64,000 bases of DNA from Sphingomonas sp. Root720. Lineage in GTDB: Bacteria; Pseudomonadota; Alphaproteobacteria; Sphingomonadales; Sphingomonadaceae. The position numbers and the translations under genes are program-made. The notes below the pieces were generated by a model. It did not search any database. It had not been told where the DNA came from and worked only from the letters and a program-made list of their open reading frames with translations. Shown piece by piece: positions 8,332-16,819 of this stretch. Location: contig NZ_LMID01000011.1 in assembly GCF_001428605.1 (NCBI RefSeq), positions 882,704-946,703 of the forward strand, given 5' to 3'. Each line of letters starts with the position of its first letter. The first letter of the stretch is position 1.

Positions 8332-9160
8332 CGCCGGCATCGCGCTGAGCGCGATCGGAGACGCCGTCCGGACCGCGATGGCCGGTGCATCGCGTCGCCC
8401 CTTCGTGCTCGGCATCTGCGGCGCACAGGGGAGCGGCAAGTCGACCCTGTCGAACGCCTTGTCCGCCTGGATGCGGGAGAAGGGCGTCCCCACGGCGGTG
8501 CTGTCGATCGACGATCTTTATCGCACGAGGGCCGAACGCGAGCGCATGGCGCGCGAGATCCATCCGCTGTTCGGGGTGCGCGGCGTTCCGGGTACGCATG
8601 ACGTCGGCCTCGGACTCGACATCGTGGCCGCGCTCACCGTGGGAAGGGAGGCGGCGCTGCCGCGCTTCGACAAGGCGCGCGACGACCGTGCGCCGGCCGA
8701 TGCCTGGGAGATCGCCCCGGCCGATACCGCCTTGCTGATCCTGGAGGGGTGGTGCGTCGGCGCCCGCCCCGAGGAGGATGGGGCGCTGGTCGAACCCGTC
8801 AATGAACTGGAACGCGTGGAAGACGGCGAAGGGCGCTGGCGCCGTGCCGTCAACAGGGCGTTGGCAGGCGACTATCAGGCGCTGTTCGCCCGCCTCGACA
8901 TGCTGGTCCTGCTGGCCGCCCCGGGCTTCGAGGCGGTGCGCGACTGGCGCGTCGAGCAGGAGCACGGGTTGGCGCGCTCGGCCGGTGCCGACGCCTCTGG
9001 CGTGATGAGCGATGCCCAGGTGGAACGCTTCATCCGCTTCTACGAGCGGCTGACCCGGCACATCCTGTCGGAAATGCCGGGCCGCGCCGATCTGGTCGTC
9101 CGGCTCGCCAAGGATCGCACCCCGCTGTCGATCACCGTGCCGGCAGCGCATAGCCGATGA
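8321..9160 (+). CDS. D-glycerate 3-kinase (GLYK/Tda10-type P-loop kinase)
   Basis: A 279-residue protein with a Walker A motif GICGAQGSGKST near residue 32, LSIDDLYRTR, and LILEGWCVGARP, matching the D-glycerate 3-kinase/uridine-kinase-like P-loop family known from plants and cyanobacteria. It would phosphorylate D-glycerate to 3-phosphoglycerate in the cytoplasm. The GTG start at 8321 overlaps the end of the hydroxyacid dehydrogenase, indicating translational coupling. Its 3' end overlaps the convergent PQQ dehydrogenase gene by 29 bp, so no terminator can lie between the two stops outside coding DNA. Confidence 0.85.
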   Translation: MSSDAGIALSAIGDAVRTAMAGASRRPFVLGICGAQGSGKSTLSNALSAWMREKGVPTAVLSIDDLYRTRAERERMAREIHPLFGVRGVPGTHDVGLGLDIVAALTVGREAALPRFDKARDDRAPADAWEIAPADTALLILEGWCVGARPEEDGALVEPVNELERVEDGEGRWRRAVNRALAGDYQALFARLDMLVLLAAPGFEAVRDWRVEQEHGLARSAGADASGVMSDAQVERFIRFYERLTRHILSEMPGRADLVVRLAKDRTPLSITVPAAHSR

Positions 9161-11510
9161 TATAGTCGCCGAGCACCGAACCCAGCGCCGGATGGCCGCC
9201 CGCCGCGATCACGACGAACTGGCGCCCGCTTTTCGGCGAGACATAGGTCATCGGCGTGGCCTGTCCGCCGGCGGGCAGGCGGACGTGCCACAATGCCTTG
9301 CCGCTCCGGACGTCGAAGGCGCGGAAGTCGCCGTCATGGGTCGCGCCGACGAACAGCAGGCCGCTGCGCGTCGCCAGCGATCCGCCATTATTTGGCGTGC
9401 CGACCGGGATCGACAGCATCGATCTTATCCCCCATGGGCCGGCGGCGCGGCCGTTGCCGAAGCGCTGCGCCCAGACCAGCTTGCCCGATCGCAGGTCTAT
9501 GGCAGAGAGCATTCCATAAGGCGGCTGGTTGCAGGGGATGCCCAGCGGCGTACGGAAGATCTGGATATGCGCGGCATAGGGCGTTCCGCCCTGGCGTACC
9601 GGTCCGCCCACCTCTCGCGCCACGAACTGCCTGACCCGGGCATTGGCCTCTGCGCGCGTCAGCAGCCGGTCGTAATTGGCGACGCGGTTCGAATTGACGA
9701 ACAGCAGCTGCCGCTCGGGATCGACCGAGATGCCGCCCCAATCTATGCCGCCATTGAAGCCGGGATAGGCGATGCTGGGCTGGAGGCCCGGCGGGGTGGC
9801 GGTCCCTTCGTAGCGCGATTCCTTGAAACGGATGCGGCACCAGAGCTGGTCCAGCGGGGTGATGCCCCACATGAAGCGCTCGGTGAAATCTGGGCCGGCG
9901 AAGGACGGCATGCCGACCGAAAAGGGCTGGGTCGGGGCCAGCCGCTCCTCGCGTACCGCGCCGCGCTGGGGCACAGGGCGTTCGTCGACCCGGCTCAGGG
10001 GCTTGCCGGTCGCGCGGTCGAGGATGAAGATCTCGCCGCGCTTGGTGGGCTGGATCAGCGCCTGGCGGACGCCGGAGGGGTAGCGGATATCGACCAGCGT
10101 CGGCTGCGAGGCGACGTCCCAGTCCCACAGGTCGTGATGCGCGGTCTGGAACACCCAGCGGGTCTTGCCGGTCGCCGCCTCGATCGCGACCACCGACGTG
10201 CCGAACGCCTCGTCGAACGGGCGACGCCGCCTGCCGAAATAGTCGATCGCCGGATTGCCGGTCGGCACATAGACCAGCCCCAGCTTCTCGTCGGCGCTGA
10301 ACGGCGCCCAGGCGTTGGGCGTGGAATGGGTATAGGTCTCGCCCGGCGGGGGCAGGGTCCGCCGGTCGGGACGGCCGATATCCCAGGCCCAGGCCAGTTC
10401 GCCGGTGACCGCGTCGAAGGCGCGCACGACGCCGGCCGGCTCCCCCCAATATTGCCCGTCGCTGACCCAGCCGCCGAGCACAACCTTGCCGCCGACCATC
10501 GTCGGCGCCGAGGTTACGGCATAATAGCCGGCCGGCGACCTGCTGAGCCCCGTCAGCAGCGACACCTGTCCGTTGCGGCCGAAGCCGGGGCACAGCCGGC
10601 CCGTCCGCGCGTCGAGCGCGATCAGGCGCGCGTCGGTGGTGTTGGTGATGATCCGCTCGGCGCAGGTGCCGCTCGCGCCGGGCGCGCGGAAATAGGCGAC
10701 GCCGCGGCAGACATGATAGGGCACCTTCTCGCGATTCACCTTCGCGTTGAAGCGCCAGCGCTGGCGGCCGGTCTCGGCGTCGAGCGCGATCACGTCGTTA
10801 TAGGCGGTGCACAGATAGAGGCTGTCGCGCACCTTGATCGGGGTGACCTCCAGGCCATGGGTTTCGCCGACGCGGAAGGTCCAGGCGGGCTTCAGGCCGG
10901 CGATGTTGGCGGGAGTGATCTGGTCGAGCGCGCTGTAGCGGCTGCCCCCTTCGTCGCGGCCATAATGCAGCCAGTCGCCGTCGACCGCACCGCCGCGCGA
11001 GGCCGCCGGGATGCTGCCGCCGAACGCTACGGTCCGATCGATCGGATCGACCGGATCGGGTGTGCGGACCGTGGCCAGGCCGATGCCGGCCAACAGCGCG
11101 GCCAGTGCGCCGAGCAGCAGCGGGCGGGGCCGGGCGAGGCGCGCGACGGTGGGGTTCGGCGTGGCGATGCCGCGCTGGATCGCGGAGAAGAGGAAGGGGA
11201 TGCCGAGCACCGCGGGCGCCACCAGCCGGGGCATCAGCGCCCACCCGTCGAAGCCCGCTTCCCACAGCGCCCAGGGCAGCGTCGCGAACAGCAGCAGGGC
11301 ATAGGCGAGCGGGCCCTCGGTCCGGCCGCGCCACAGCCACAGCCCGCTCGCGAGCAGCGCAAGCCCGGCCAGGGCATAATAAGGCGAGCCCCCCAGCAGG
11401 AGGAGATAGCCGCCGCCGGCGAGCAACGGCAGCGCCGTCACTCCCAGCACCAGGGCGAAAATCCTCCGCGCGACCGCCGTCGGCGGCCTCTCCTGCTCCC
11501 CCTCCGTCAT
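9132..11510 (-). CDS. gcd: Membrane-bound PQQ-dependent dehydrogenase, glucose/quinate dehydrogenase type
   Basis: The 792-residue length is nearly that of E. coli Gcd (796). The first 140 residues hold several hydrophobic membrane segments. The rest is an eight-bladed quinoprotein propeller beginning with DWLHYGRDEGGSRYSALDQI, with repeated W-docking motifs (GKTRWVFQT, GKLVWAQRF, GKALWHVRL). The end LPAGGQATPMTYVS...GGHPALGSVLGDYIIGYALP is typical of Gcd. It would oxidise a sugar, polyol or cyclitol in the periplasm and reduce ubiquinone. It is the last gene of a minus-strand operon with cupin, SDR, SnoaL and FMN-monooxygenase genes, so its substrate may belong to the catabolic pathway and not be glucose. 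No pqq genes are visible. Confidence 0.85.
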   Translation of the reverse strand: MTEGEQERPPTAVARRIFALVLGVTALPLLAGGGYLLLLGGSPYYALAGLALLASGLWLWRGRTEGPLAYALLLFATLPWALWEAGFDGWALMPRLVAPAVLGIPFLFSAIQRGIATPNPTVARLARPRPLLLGALAALLAGIGLATVRTPDPVDPIDRTVAFGGSIPAASRGGAVDGDWLHYGRDEGGSRYSALDQITPANIAGLKPAWTFRVGETHGLEVTPIKVRDSLYLCTAYNDVIALDAETGRQRWRFNAKVNREKVPYHVCRGVAYFRAPGASGTCAERIITNTTDARLIALDARTGRLCPGFGRNGQVSLLTGLSRSPAGYYAVTSAPTMVGGKVVLGGWVSDGQYWGEPAGVVRAFDAVTGELAWAWDIGRPDRRTLPPPGETYTHSTPNAWAPFSADEKLGLVYVPTGNPAIDYFGRRRRPFDEAFGTSVVAIEAATGKTRWVFQTAHHDLWDWDVASQPTLVDIRYPSGVRQALIQPTKRGEIFILDRATGKPLSRVDERPVPQRGAVREERLAPTQPFSVGMPSFAGPDFTERFMWGITPLDQLWCRIRFKESRYEGTATPPGLQPSIAYPGFNGGIDWGGISVDPERQLLFVNSNRVANYDRLLTRAEANARVRQFVAREVGGPVRQGGTPYAAHIQIFRTPLGIPCNQPPYGMLSAIDLRSGKLVWAQRFGNGRAAGPWGIRSMLSIPVGTPNNGGSLATRSGLLFVGATHDGDFRAFDVRSGKALWHVRLPAGGQATPMTYVSPKSGRQFVVIAAGGHPALGSVLGDYIIGYALPAR

Positions 11511-11520
11511 GGTGTCCCCG

Positions 11521-12015
11521 TCAGGCCAGTTTCTGCATGATGTTGATCATCGTCACGCCCTCGGGTCCCGCCCGCCAGCCATGCTCGTTTCCGGGCAGTA
11601 CGACCGAATCGCCCTTGGTCAGCGTCACCGAACGGCCTTCCTCGAGCAGCAGCTCGACCGACCCCTCGATAATGATGTTGATATCGAGCGTGTCGGTGGC
11701 GTGCATCGTCGAGGAGTCGACGTTCGCTCCCCAGGTCTGGTGGCGGACGCGGAGGCCCTTGCCTTCCGGCTCGATGCCGAACGGCTGCGGGCTTGCCATC
11801 GGATCGGCATCGTCGGGACGGGGCAGGCCGGTGGTTTCCCAGATATCGACGGCACAGCAATGGCCGGCGGGTACTTCGGCGGGGAAGGTCTCGGCGTGAT
11901 GCATCTGCAACTGGCCGACCTTGGTATTGGTGACATGGTGGATCGACTGCGGAGGACCGTCGTAGAGTATGGTGGATTTGCCGTTGGCGTCGACGCCGGT
12001 GATGACCCTGCGCAT
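11521..12015 (-). CDS. Cupin-domain protein
   Basis: A 164-residue single-cupin protein. The C-terminal half carries the barrel: STMHATDTLDINIIIEGSVELLLEEG, then LTKGDSVVLPGNEHGWRAG. The second motif keeps G-D and the H, while the first lacks the full H-x-H pattern. It may be a small enzyme (isomerase, dioxygenase or decarboxylase) or a ligand-binding protein; the sequence does not decide. It sits 10 bp upstream of the PQQ dehydrogenase and 10 bp downstream of the SDR, clearly within one operon. Confidence 0.7.
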   Translation of the reverse strand: MRRVITGVDANGKSTILYDGPPQSIHHVTNTKVGQLQMHHAETFPAEVPAGHCCAVDIWETTGLPRPDDADPMASPQPFGIEPEGKGLRVRHQTWGANVDSSTMHATDTLDINIIIEGSVELLLEEGRSVTLTKGDSVVLPGNEHGWRAGPEGVTMINIMQKLA

Positions 12016-12025
12016 CGTCCCTCTC

Positions 12026-12817
12026 CTATTGCGTATTGCGGGCGATGTTCACGCCCGTCGTGACCAGTCCGCCGTCGGCGGACAGGGTGTTGCCCGTCAG
12101 CCAGCGCGCGTCGTCGCTGGCGACGAAGGCGACGATGTCGGCGATGTCCTGCGGCTGGCCGACCCGGCCGAGCGCGGTCCAGCGCGCGAACAGGCCACGC
12201 CAGTCGCGGCTGTCCTTGCGCTCGTTCGCCTCGAACAGCTCGGTGACGGTCGTTCCCGGCGCCACTGCGTTGACGGTTATCGCGCGCGCGCCCAGTTCCT
12301 GCGCAGCCGATCGGGTGAAGGCTTCCATCGCACCCTTGGTCGCCGAATAGACCGAACGGCCATGGGCGGGATGGCGCCCCGCCGCCGAGGAGATGTTGAT
12401 GATCCGGCCATGCGGGCTTGCAGTGACCCGCGCGAACTCGGCGGTGGTGAGCAGGACCGCGCGCAGGTTGAGCGCGAGCTCGAAATCGATCCGGTCGGCC
12501 GTGAAATCCTGGACCAGGCCATATTCGGAAACCGCCGCGTTATTGACCAGGATATCGAGCGCACCGTGCAGGCCGAAGGCTGCACGGACGATCTCGATCG
12601 GCGCCTCGGCGGTCGACAGGTCGCCCAGCACCACCGAAGCGATGCCGCCGGCGGCACCGATCGCCTCGGCCACCTTGGTCGCCTCGCGGCCGTCCTTGCT
12701 GGCGTGCAGCACCACCCGGGCGCCGTCGGCGGCCAGTCGCACCGCGATGGCGGCGCCGATGCCGCGCGACGAACCGGTGACCAGCGCCACCCTGCCGCTC
12801 AGGCATGCCTTGCTCAT
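12026..12817 (-). CDS. Short-chain dehydrogenase/reductase (FabG-like)
   Basis: A 263-residue classical SDR with TGSSRGIG (cofactor loop), LVNNAAVSE, NISSAAG and catalytic YSATK. It ends with the usual TGNTLSADGG. It would oxidise or reduce an alcohol/ketone with NAD(P)(H). The start overlaps the stop of the upstream SnoaL gene by 4 bp (ATGA), and the gene lies in the middle of the five-gene minus-strand operon ending with the PQQ dehydrogenase. Substrate unknown. Confidence 0.85.
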   Translation of the reverse strand: MSKACLSGRVALVTGSSRGIGAAIAVRLAADGARVVLHASKDGREATKVAEAIGAAGGIASVVLGDLSTAEAPIEIVRAAFGLHGALDILVNNAAVSEYGLVQDFTADRIDFELALNLRAVLLTTAEFARVTASPHGRIINISSAAGRHPAHGRSVYSATKGAMEAFTRSAAQELGARAITVNAVAPGTTVTELFEANERKDSRDWRGLFARWTALGRVGQPQDIADIVAFVASDDARWLTGNTLSADGGLVTTGVNIARNTQ

Positions 12818-13398
12818 TTGTGGCCACCCGGACCCGTGGGATAGTCGGTGCCCTTCCTCGAGGGCGCATTGGCGAACAGATCCCAGCTATAGTCGTCGGC
12901 GGTCGCGCCGTAGCTGCGGACCGGCATGGCCGAGAAGGGGAATATCAAGTCGTTCCAGGGCACGCTGGGCCCCGCATCGCGGCACCAGTCGTAGACGGCG
13001 ACGCGGTGAATGAACTTCCACCTGTCGCCGCGCTTCTCGAGCCGGTCGTTGTAGCGGCCGCCGAGATAGACATCGCGTGTGGCCTCGCCGTCGCCCATCC
13101 GGTGATAAGCGAAGAAATAGGTTTCGCAATTGGCGAGATTGCCGTGGATCTCGATGCAGCTCTGGCCGAGCATATGGCCCATTCGCAGCGTGGGCCACAT
13201 CGGCAGCATGCCGTCGGCGAAGCCCCGGCCGGTGTCTTCGACCACGCCGTGGTCGTCCCAGCCCTCCGGCCAGTAGGTCGAGGCGATCAGGTCGGCGTCC
13301 TGCCGATCCATTCCCCGGCTGTAGCGCGCCATATTGTGGCGGATCTTCTCACGGTCGAGCAGCTCCTCGACGGTGATCTCGGTTTCTTCCTGGCGCAC
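12814..13398 (-). CDS. SnoaL-like (NTF2-fold) protein
   Basis: A 194-residue protein of the NTF2-like superfamily. Recognisable parts are the N-terminal helix EELLDREKIRHNMARYSRGMDRQDADLIASTYWPEGWDDHG and the later FFAYHRMGDG...GGRYNDRLEKRGDRWKFIHRV. Members act as isomerases, dehydratases or hydratases, or as ring-dioxygenase beta-subunit-like folds. A close paralogue sits at 39848-40396 beside the deazaflavin synthase and shares the YHPDGWDDHG type of segment. Coupled by a 4 bp overlap to the SDR downstream. Confidence 0.72.
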   Translation of the reverse strand: MRQEETEITVEELLDREKIRHNMARYSRGMDRQDADLIASTYWPEGWDDHGVVEDTGRGFADGMLPMWPTLRMGHMLGQSCIEIHGNLANCETYFFAYHRMGDGEATRDVYLGGRYNDRLEKRGDRWKFIHRVAVYDWCRDAGPSVPWNDLIFPFSAMPVRSYGATADDYSWDLFANAPSRKGTDYPTGPGGHK

Positions 13399-13443
13399 GA
13401 TCGCTCTCCATCGTCTTTTTTGGGAGGGGAAGGGCCGACGGCG

Positions 13444-14583
13444 TCAGCGCCGGAGCCCGGCCTGTCCGAGCAGCGGCATCACGCGCTCCTCGAAATATTT
13501 GAGCTCCTCGACATAATCGATCAGCCCCAGGAAGACGCCGTCGATGCCGGCGGCCTTCACCGCGCGGAGGCCGTCGACGACCTGTTCGGGCGTCCCGACG
13601 ATCGCGTGGCTGCCGGATCCGGCGACGAACTTGGCGAGGATCTCGGGCTTGAGATGCTCGCCGAAGGTCTGGATATTGAGGCCACGCGCGAAATTGCCGG
13701 CGGCGGTCCAGTCGCCATGGTCGATGATCGACTGATATGCGGCCTTCGCCTCGCCCTCGGTGTCGCGGCACACCACGATCACCATCGTCACCATCTGGAG
13801 CGTGCGGCCATGGTCGTTGAACGCGGTCGCGCGGATGCTCTGGCAATAGCGCGACGCCTGCTCGGAGGTCGTGAAGACGGTGTAGTTGACGTCGGCATAG
13901 CGTGCCGAGAAGTCGATCCCGGCGGGCGACCCACCGGCGTTGATCACCACGGGCCGCATCTGGATCGGCTTGGGCGCGGCTTCCAGATTCTTGAGCTGGA
14001 AATAGTCGCCGTCATAGTCGAACGGCTTGGTCTCGGTCCAAAGGCGGTCGACGATCTCCAGCCATTCGGCCCCCAGCTTGTAGCGGTCGCCATGCTCGCG
14101 CATGCGCACGCCCAGCATCGCCATCTCGGCCTCGTTCCAGCCCATCACGACGTTCAGGCCGGCGCGGCCGTTGGAGATATGGTCGATCGTGGTTATCGCC
14201 TTGGCGGCGGCGACCGGATTGACGACCGAAGCGTGGACGGTGGCGAAGGTCATCACCTTGCTGGTGCGCGCGGCGAGGCCGGCGGCGTAGGTCAGCGTCT
14301 CGAAATTTTCACCCGCCCAGTTGGTGGTGCCGCCAAAGCCCTGCCAACGGGCGACGGGGACGATCAGCTCGAAACCCATTCGGTCGACCTGCTCGGCGAT
14401 CGCGAGGCTGTGCGGCCAGCTTACCTCGAACGAACTCGGCGGTTCGCTCATGAACACCGATCCGTTCGAGTTGATGGAGAAGACACCGAACTTGAGCGGC
14501 TGGTCGTTGAACAGCGGCACATGTTCGGCCCGATAGGCGGCCAGCTCCTCATGGGCCCGTCGCTTCAGCTGCATGTCGTTCAT
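13444..14583 (-). CDS. LLM-class flavin-dependent monooxygenase (RutA/SfnG-like)
   Basis: A 379-residue bacterial-luciferase-like TIM-barrel protein. Diagnostic segments are LKFGVFSINSNGSVFM, GFGGTTNWAGENFETLTYAAGLAARTS, ISNGRAGLNVVMGWN, and the C-terminal VGTPEQVVDGL. The similarity is to the reduced-FMN-using branch containing RutA and the dimethylsulfone monooxygenase SfnG, not to the F420 branch. The start at 14583 is preceded by GGAGAGGA. It leads the operon SnoaL-SDR-cupin-PQQ dehydrogenase. Such enzymes insert oxygen into C-N, C-S or ketone substrates; the actual substrate is unknown. Confidence 0.8.
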   Translation of the reverse strand: MNDMQLKRRAHEELAAYRAEHVPLFNDQPLKFGVFSINSNGSVFMSEPPSSFEVSWPHSLAIAEQVDRMGFELIVPVARWQGFGGTTNWAGENFETLTYAAGLAARTSKVMTFATVHASVVNPVAAAKAITTIDHISNGRAGLNVVMGWNEAEMAMLGVRMREHGDRYKLGAEWLEIVDRLWTETKPFDYDGDYFQLKNLEAAPKPIQMRPVVINAGGSPAGIDFSARYADVNYTVFTTSEQASRYCQSIRATAFNDHGRTLQMVTMVIVVCRDTEGEAKAAYQSIIDHGDWTAAGNFARGLNIQTFGEHLKPEILAKFVAGSGSHAIVGTPEQVVDGLRAVKAAGIDGVFLGLIDYVEELKYFEERVMPLLGQAGLRR

Positions 14584-14753
14584 GATGATCCTCTCCGTCG
14601 GCCGCGGCGAGCTGCGGCGTGAGCGCACGAGGTCGTTCTAACCGGCGCCCTTCGCGTCATCGCGGCCCGTGGTCTTGGATCAGCGCGCCTTATTTACGCA
14701 TTGTGATCGCGGCCTTTGGTAAATCGCGCGCACTTTGTCCCGAGAAGCAGGCT

Positions 14754-15653
14754 CTAATCGAGCTGGAAGTCGGGATCCTGCAGCACCCATTTGTGGCCCC
14801 AATGCGAACCCAGGGTGGTTTCGAAGAAGATCTCGTTCTCCCACTCCTTGGGCGGCGCGCCCCATCCCAGCTCGATGATGAACTTGCCCGGGGTCATCAT
14901 GTAGAAGGAGATCATGTCGTCGTTGACATGCTTGCCCAGGGTCATGGCCAGCGGGACATTGTTCGCCTGCTGCCGGTCGAGCGCGCGGCCGACATCGTCG
15001 AAATCGGCGAACTCGACCATCAGGTGGACGCAGCCGACGTCGCTCGGCATCTGTGCCAGCGCCAGGCTGTGCTGGCGCCGGTTGCGGCAGTGCAGGAAAT
15101 AGAGTTGGACGGTCAGGTCCTCGGTGATCGGCTGGAGCAGGCTGTCGGATGCCTCGAAGCCCATGACCGTTGTCCAGAACTCCAACGTCTCCTCGATGTT
15201 GAGGGCGGGAAGGACGGTGTGGCCCAGGCCGAGTTCGCCGGTGACGAAGCGGCCCGTGCCGATCGGCGAGACGAAGGGCTGGAAGTTGGATATCGGCCCC
15301 CAGCCGGCCTCGTGCCGGTTGCCGGCGGGGTCGCTGAAGCTGAAGAAATCCTGCACCTTGCGCAGCGCGCTGTCCTCGCGCGACCCGTTGGTTAGCGGCA
15401 CGCCCGCCGCTTCCAGGCGCGTGCGGAAGCCGTCGAAATCGGCCTTGTCGCGCAGCAGCCAGCCCGAGGCCACATAGCGCTCCTCGGCACCGGGCAGGAT
15501 CAGGAAGCGATGATTGCGGCGATCCATCTTCAGATAGAGCGCGCCGTCGGGACCATCGATCGCCTGCATGCCCACGACCTGTTCGGCGAAATGCCGCCAT
15601 TGGTCGATCTTCGCCGACCGCAGCACGATATAACCAAGTTCGCTGATTGCCAT
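14754..15653 (-). CDS. Two-domain extradiol ring-cleavage dioxygenase (BphC/HsaC type)
   Basis: A 299-residue type I extradiol dioxygenase. The three iron ligands of the active C-terminal VOC module are all present and at nearly the same numbers as in BphC: His145 (LGHTVLP), His210 (CVHLMVEF) and Glu261 (FIIELGWG). It should open a catecholic ring next to the diol, giving a coloured meta-cleavage product. A matching hydrolase is encoded at 19008, and KshA-, KstD- and HsaA-like proteins lie within 11 kb, so the substrate may be a large fused-ring catechol such as a secosteroid, not biphenyl. The start ATG at 15653 has GAAGAGGA upstream. Divergent from the SDR at 16006. Confidence 0.88.
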   Translation of the reverse strand: MAISELGYIVLRSAKIDQWRHFAEQVVGMQAIDGPDGALYLKMDRRNHRFLILPGAEERYVASGWLLRDKADFDGFRTRLEAAGVPLTNGSREDSALRKVQDFFSFSDPAGNRHEAGWGPISNFQPFVSPIGTGRFVTGELGLGHTVLPALNIEETLEFWTTVMGFEASDSLLQPITEDLTVQLYFLHCRNRRQHSLALAQMPSDVGCVHLMVEFADFDDVGRALDRQQANNVPLAMTLGKHVNDDMISFYMMTPGKFIIELGWGAPPKEWENEIFFETTLGSHWGHKWVLQDPDFQLD

Positions 15654-16005
15654 GACGTCCTCTTCCCCCGACTTTTTTCGAGGTTCGGGGTCGGGTTTAG
15701 GACGTCCGGACATGGCGAGACATCGCGGGGGTGTTGGCAAAATGAGCAACATATGGGCGATGCGCGCAACCAATATGGCGGCGAACCCTGCGTGCGCGTA
15801 ATAAGGTGCGGGCAAAGAACGTGGCCGGGAGAGGAAATGGAGCGACGGAAAGCGTCTGCGCGTGCGGTGTTCCGCTCGCCGCATCCGATATCGACCGGGC
15901 TGGCCACCATGCCACGTCCGGCGCGACGCGTTGCATGATGGCACCGACCCCGTCGGTGCCTGTCGCGGGCGGCGCCCCCTTTCCGGTTTGCATGGGAGTT
16001 GGTGA
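15654..16005. promoter_or_regulatory. Divergent promoter region with a perfect inverted repeat at 15940-15960
   Basis: A 352 bp gap between the extradiol dioxygenase (minus) and the SDR (plus). It holds a perfect hairpin or operator GGCACCGAC-CCC-GTCGGTGCC at 15940-15960, 45 bp before the SDR start. A weak GGCAAAGAACG element at 15811 partly resembles the CAAAGCG box found elsewhere. No coding frame is convincing. Confidence 0.5.
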
Positions 16006-16749
16006 ATGAGTGGCTTGAGTGGCAAGACCGCCCTGGTGACCGGATCGAGCCGGGGCATCGGCCGCGGCATAGCCGAGCGGCTGGCGCGCGATGGCGCGAC
16101 CGTCGCGGTCCATTACGGACGGGACGGGGCGGCGGCCGGCGAGACGATCGCCGCCATCGAGGCCGCCGGCGGACAGGCGTTCGGGATTCAAGCCGACCTG
16201 GCCAGCATGGACGACATCAGGAAGCTGTTCGTGGCTTTGGACGCCCGTGGCGGAAAGCTCGACATCCTGATCAACAACGCCGCGGCGCTGACCAGCGCCT
16301 ATATCGAGGACACCACCGAGGAGATCTTCGACCGGATCGTCTCGACCAATTTGCGCGGCACCTATTTCGTCACCAAATATGCGCTGGAGCGGATGGGCGA
16401 AGGTGGCCGGATCGTCAACATATCGTCCAACTGCACCCGCATCGCCTATCCTGAGGTGTCGGTCTACGGCCTGACCAAGGCGGGGATCGAGAATATGGCG
16501 CTGGGCCTTGCCCAGCAGCTCGGCGCGCGGGGCATCACGGTCAACACCGTGGTTCCGGGGATCGTCGATACCGACATGAACGCCAGCTGGTTGTCCGACG
16601 ACACCAAGGCGTATGTCTCTGGACTCACCGCGTTGCGCAGATTAGGTTCTGTCGAAGAAATCGCCAATGTCGTAGCTTTTCTGGCATCGGATCAGGCAAG
16701 TTGGGTTACGGCCCAGACAATAGAAGCGAGTGGTGGCTGTCGTATATGA
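16006..16749 (+). CDS. Short-chain dehydrogenase/reductase with a compositionally foreign 3' end
   Basis: A 247-residue classical SDR: TGSSRGIGRGIAERL, LINNAAALTS, NISSNCTRI and catalytic YGLTK, ending TAQTIEASGGCRI. The protein is complete and in register with the family. The last 140 bp or so (from about 16608) differ in codon use: AGA, TTA, GTA, AGT and ATA codons appear that are nearly absent before. This suggests a recombination patch. The gene is followed by the AraC regulator after 70 bp. It probably oxidises or reduces a hydroxyl in the pathway of the neighbouring extradiol dioxygenase. Confidence 0.83.
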   Translation: MSGLSGKTALVTGSSRGIGRGIAERLARDGATVAVHYGRDGAAAGETIAAIEAAGGQAFGIQADLASMDDIRKLFVALDARGGKLDILINNAAALTSAYIEDTTEEIFDRIVSTNLRGTYFVTKYALERMGEGGRIVNISSNCTRIAYPEVSVYGLTKAGIENMALGLAQQLGARGITVNTVVPGIVDTDMNASWLSDDTKAYVSGLTALRRLGSVEEIANVVAFLASDQASWVTAQTIEASGGCRI

Positions 16750-16819
16750 CCGATCGCTGGTGAAACGCGGCGAAGATAAAAACATGCCGTAACGTCGCCG
16801 GAGGGTGGAGGAGAGAGGA

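Noticed and set aside
9192-11540. A 782-codon open frame on the plus strand opposite the PQQ dehydrogenase
   Set aside because: Its translation is low-complexity Ala/Arg/Gly-rich sequence with no family resemblance. The minus strand encodes a full-length quinoprotein with all expected motifs, so this is a high-GC antisense shadow.
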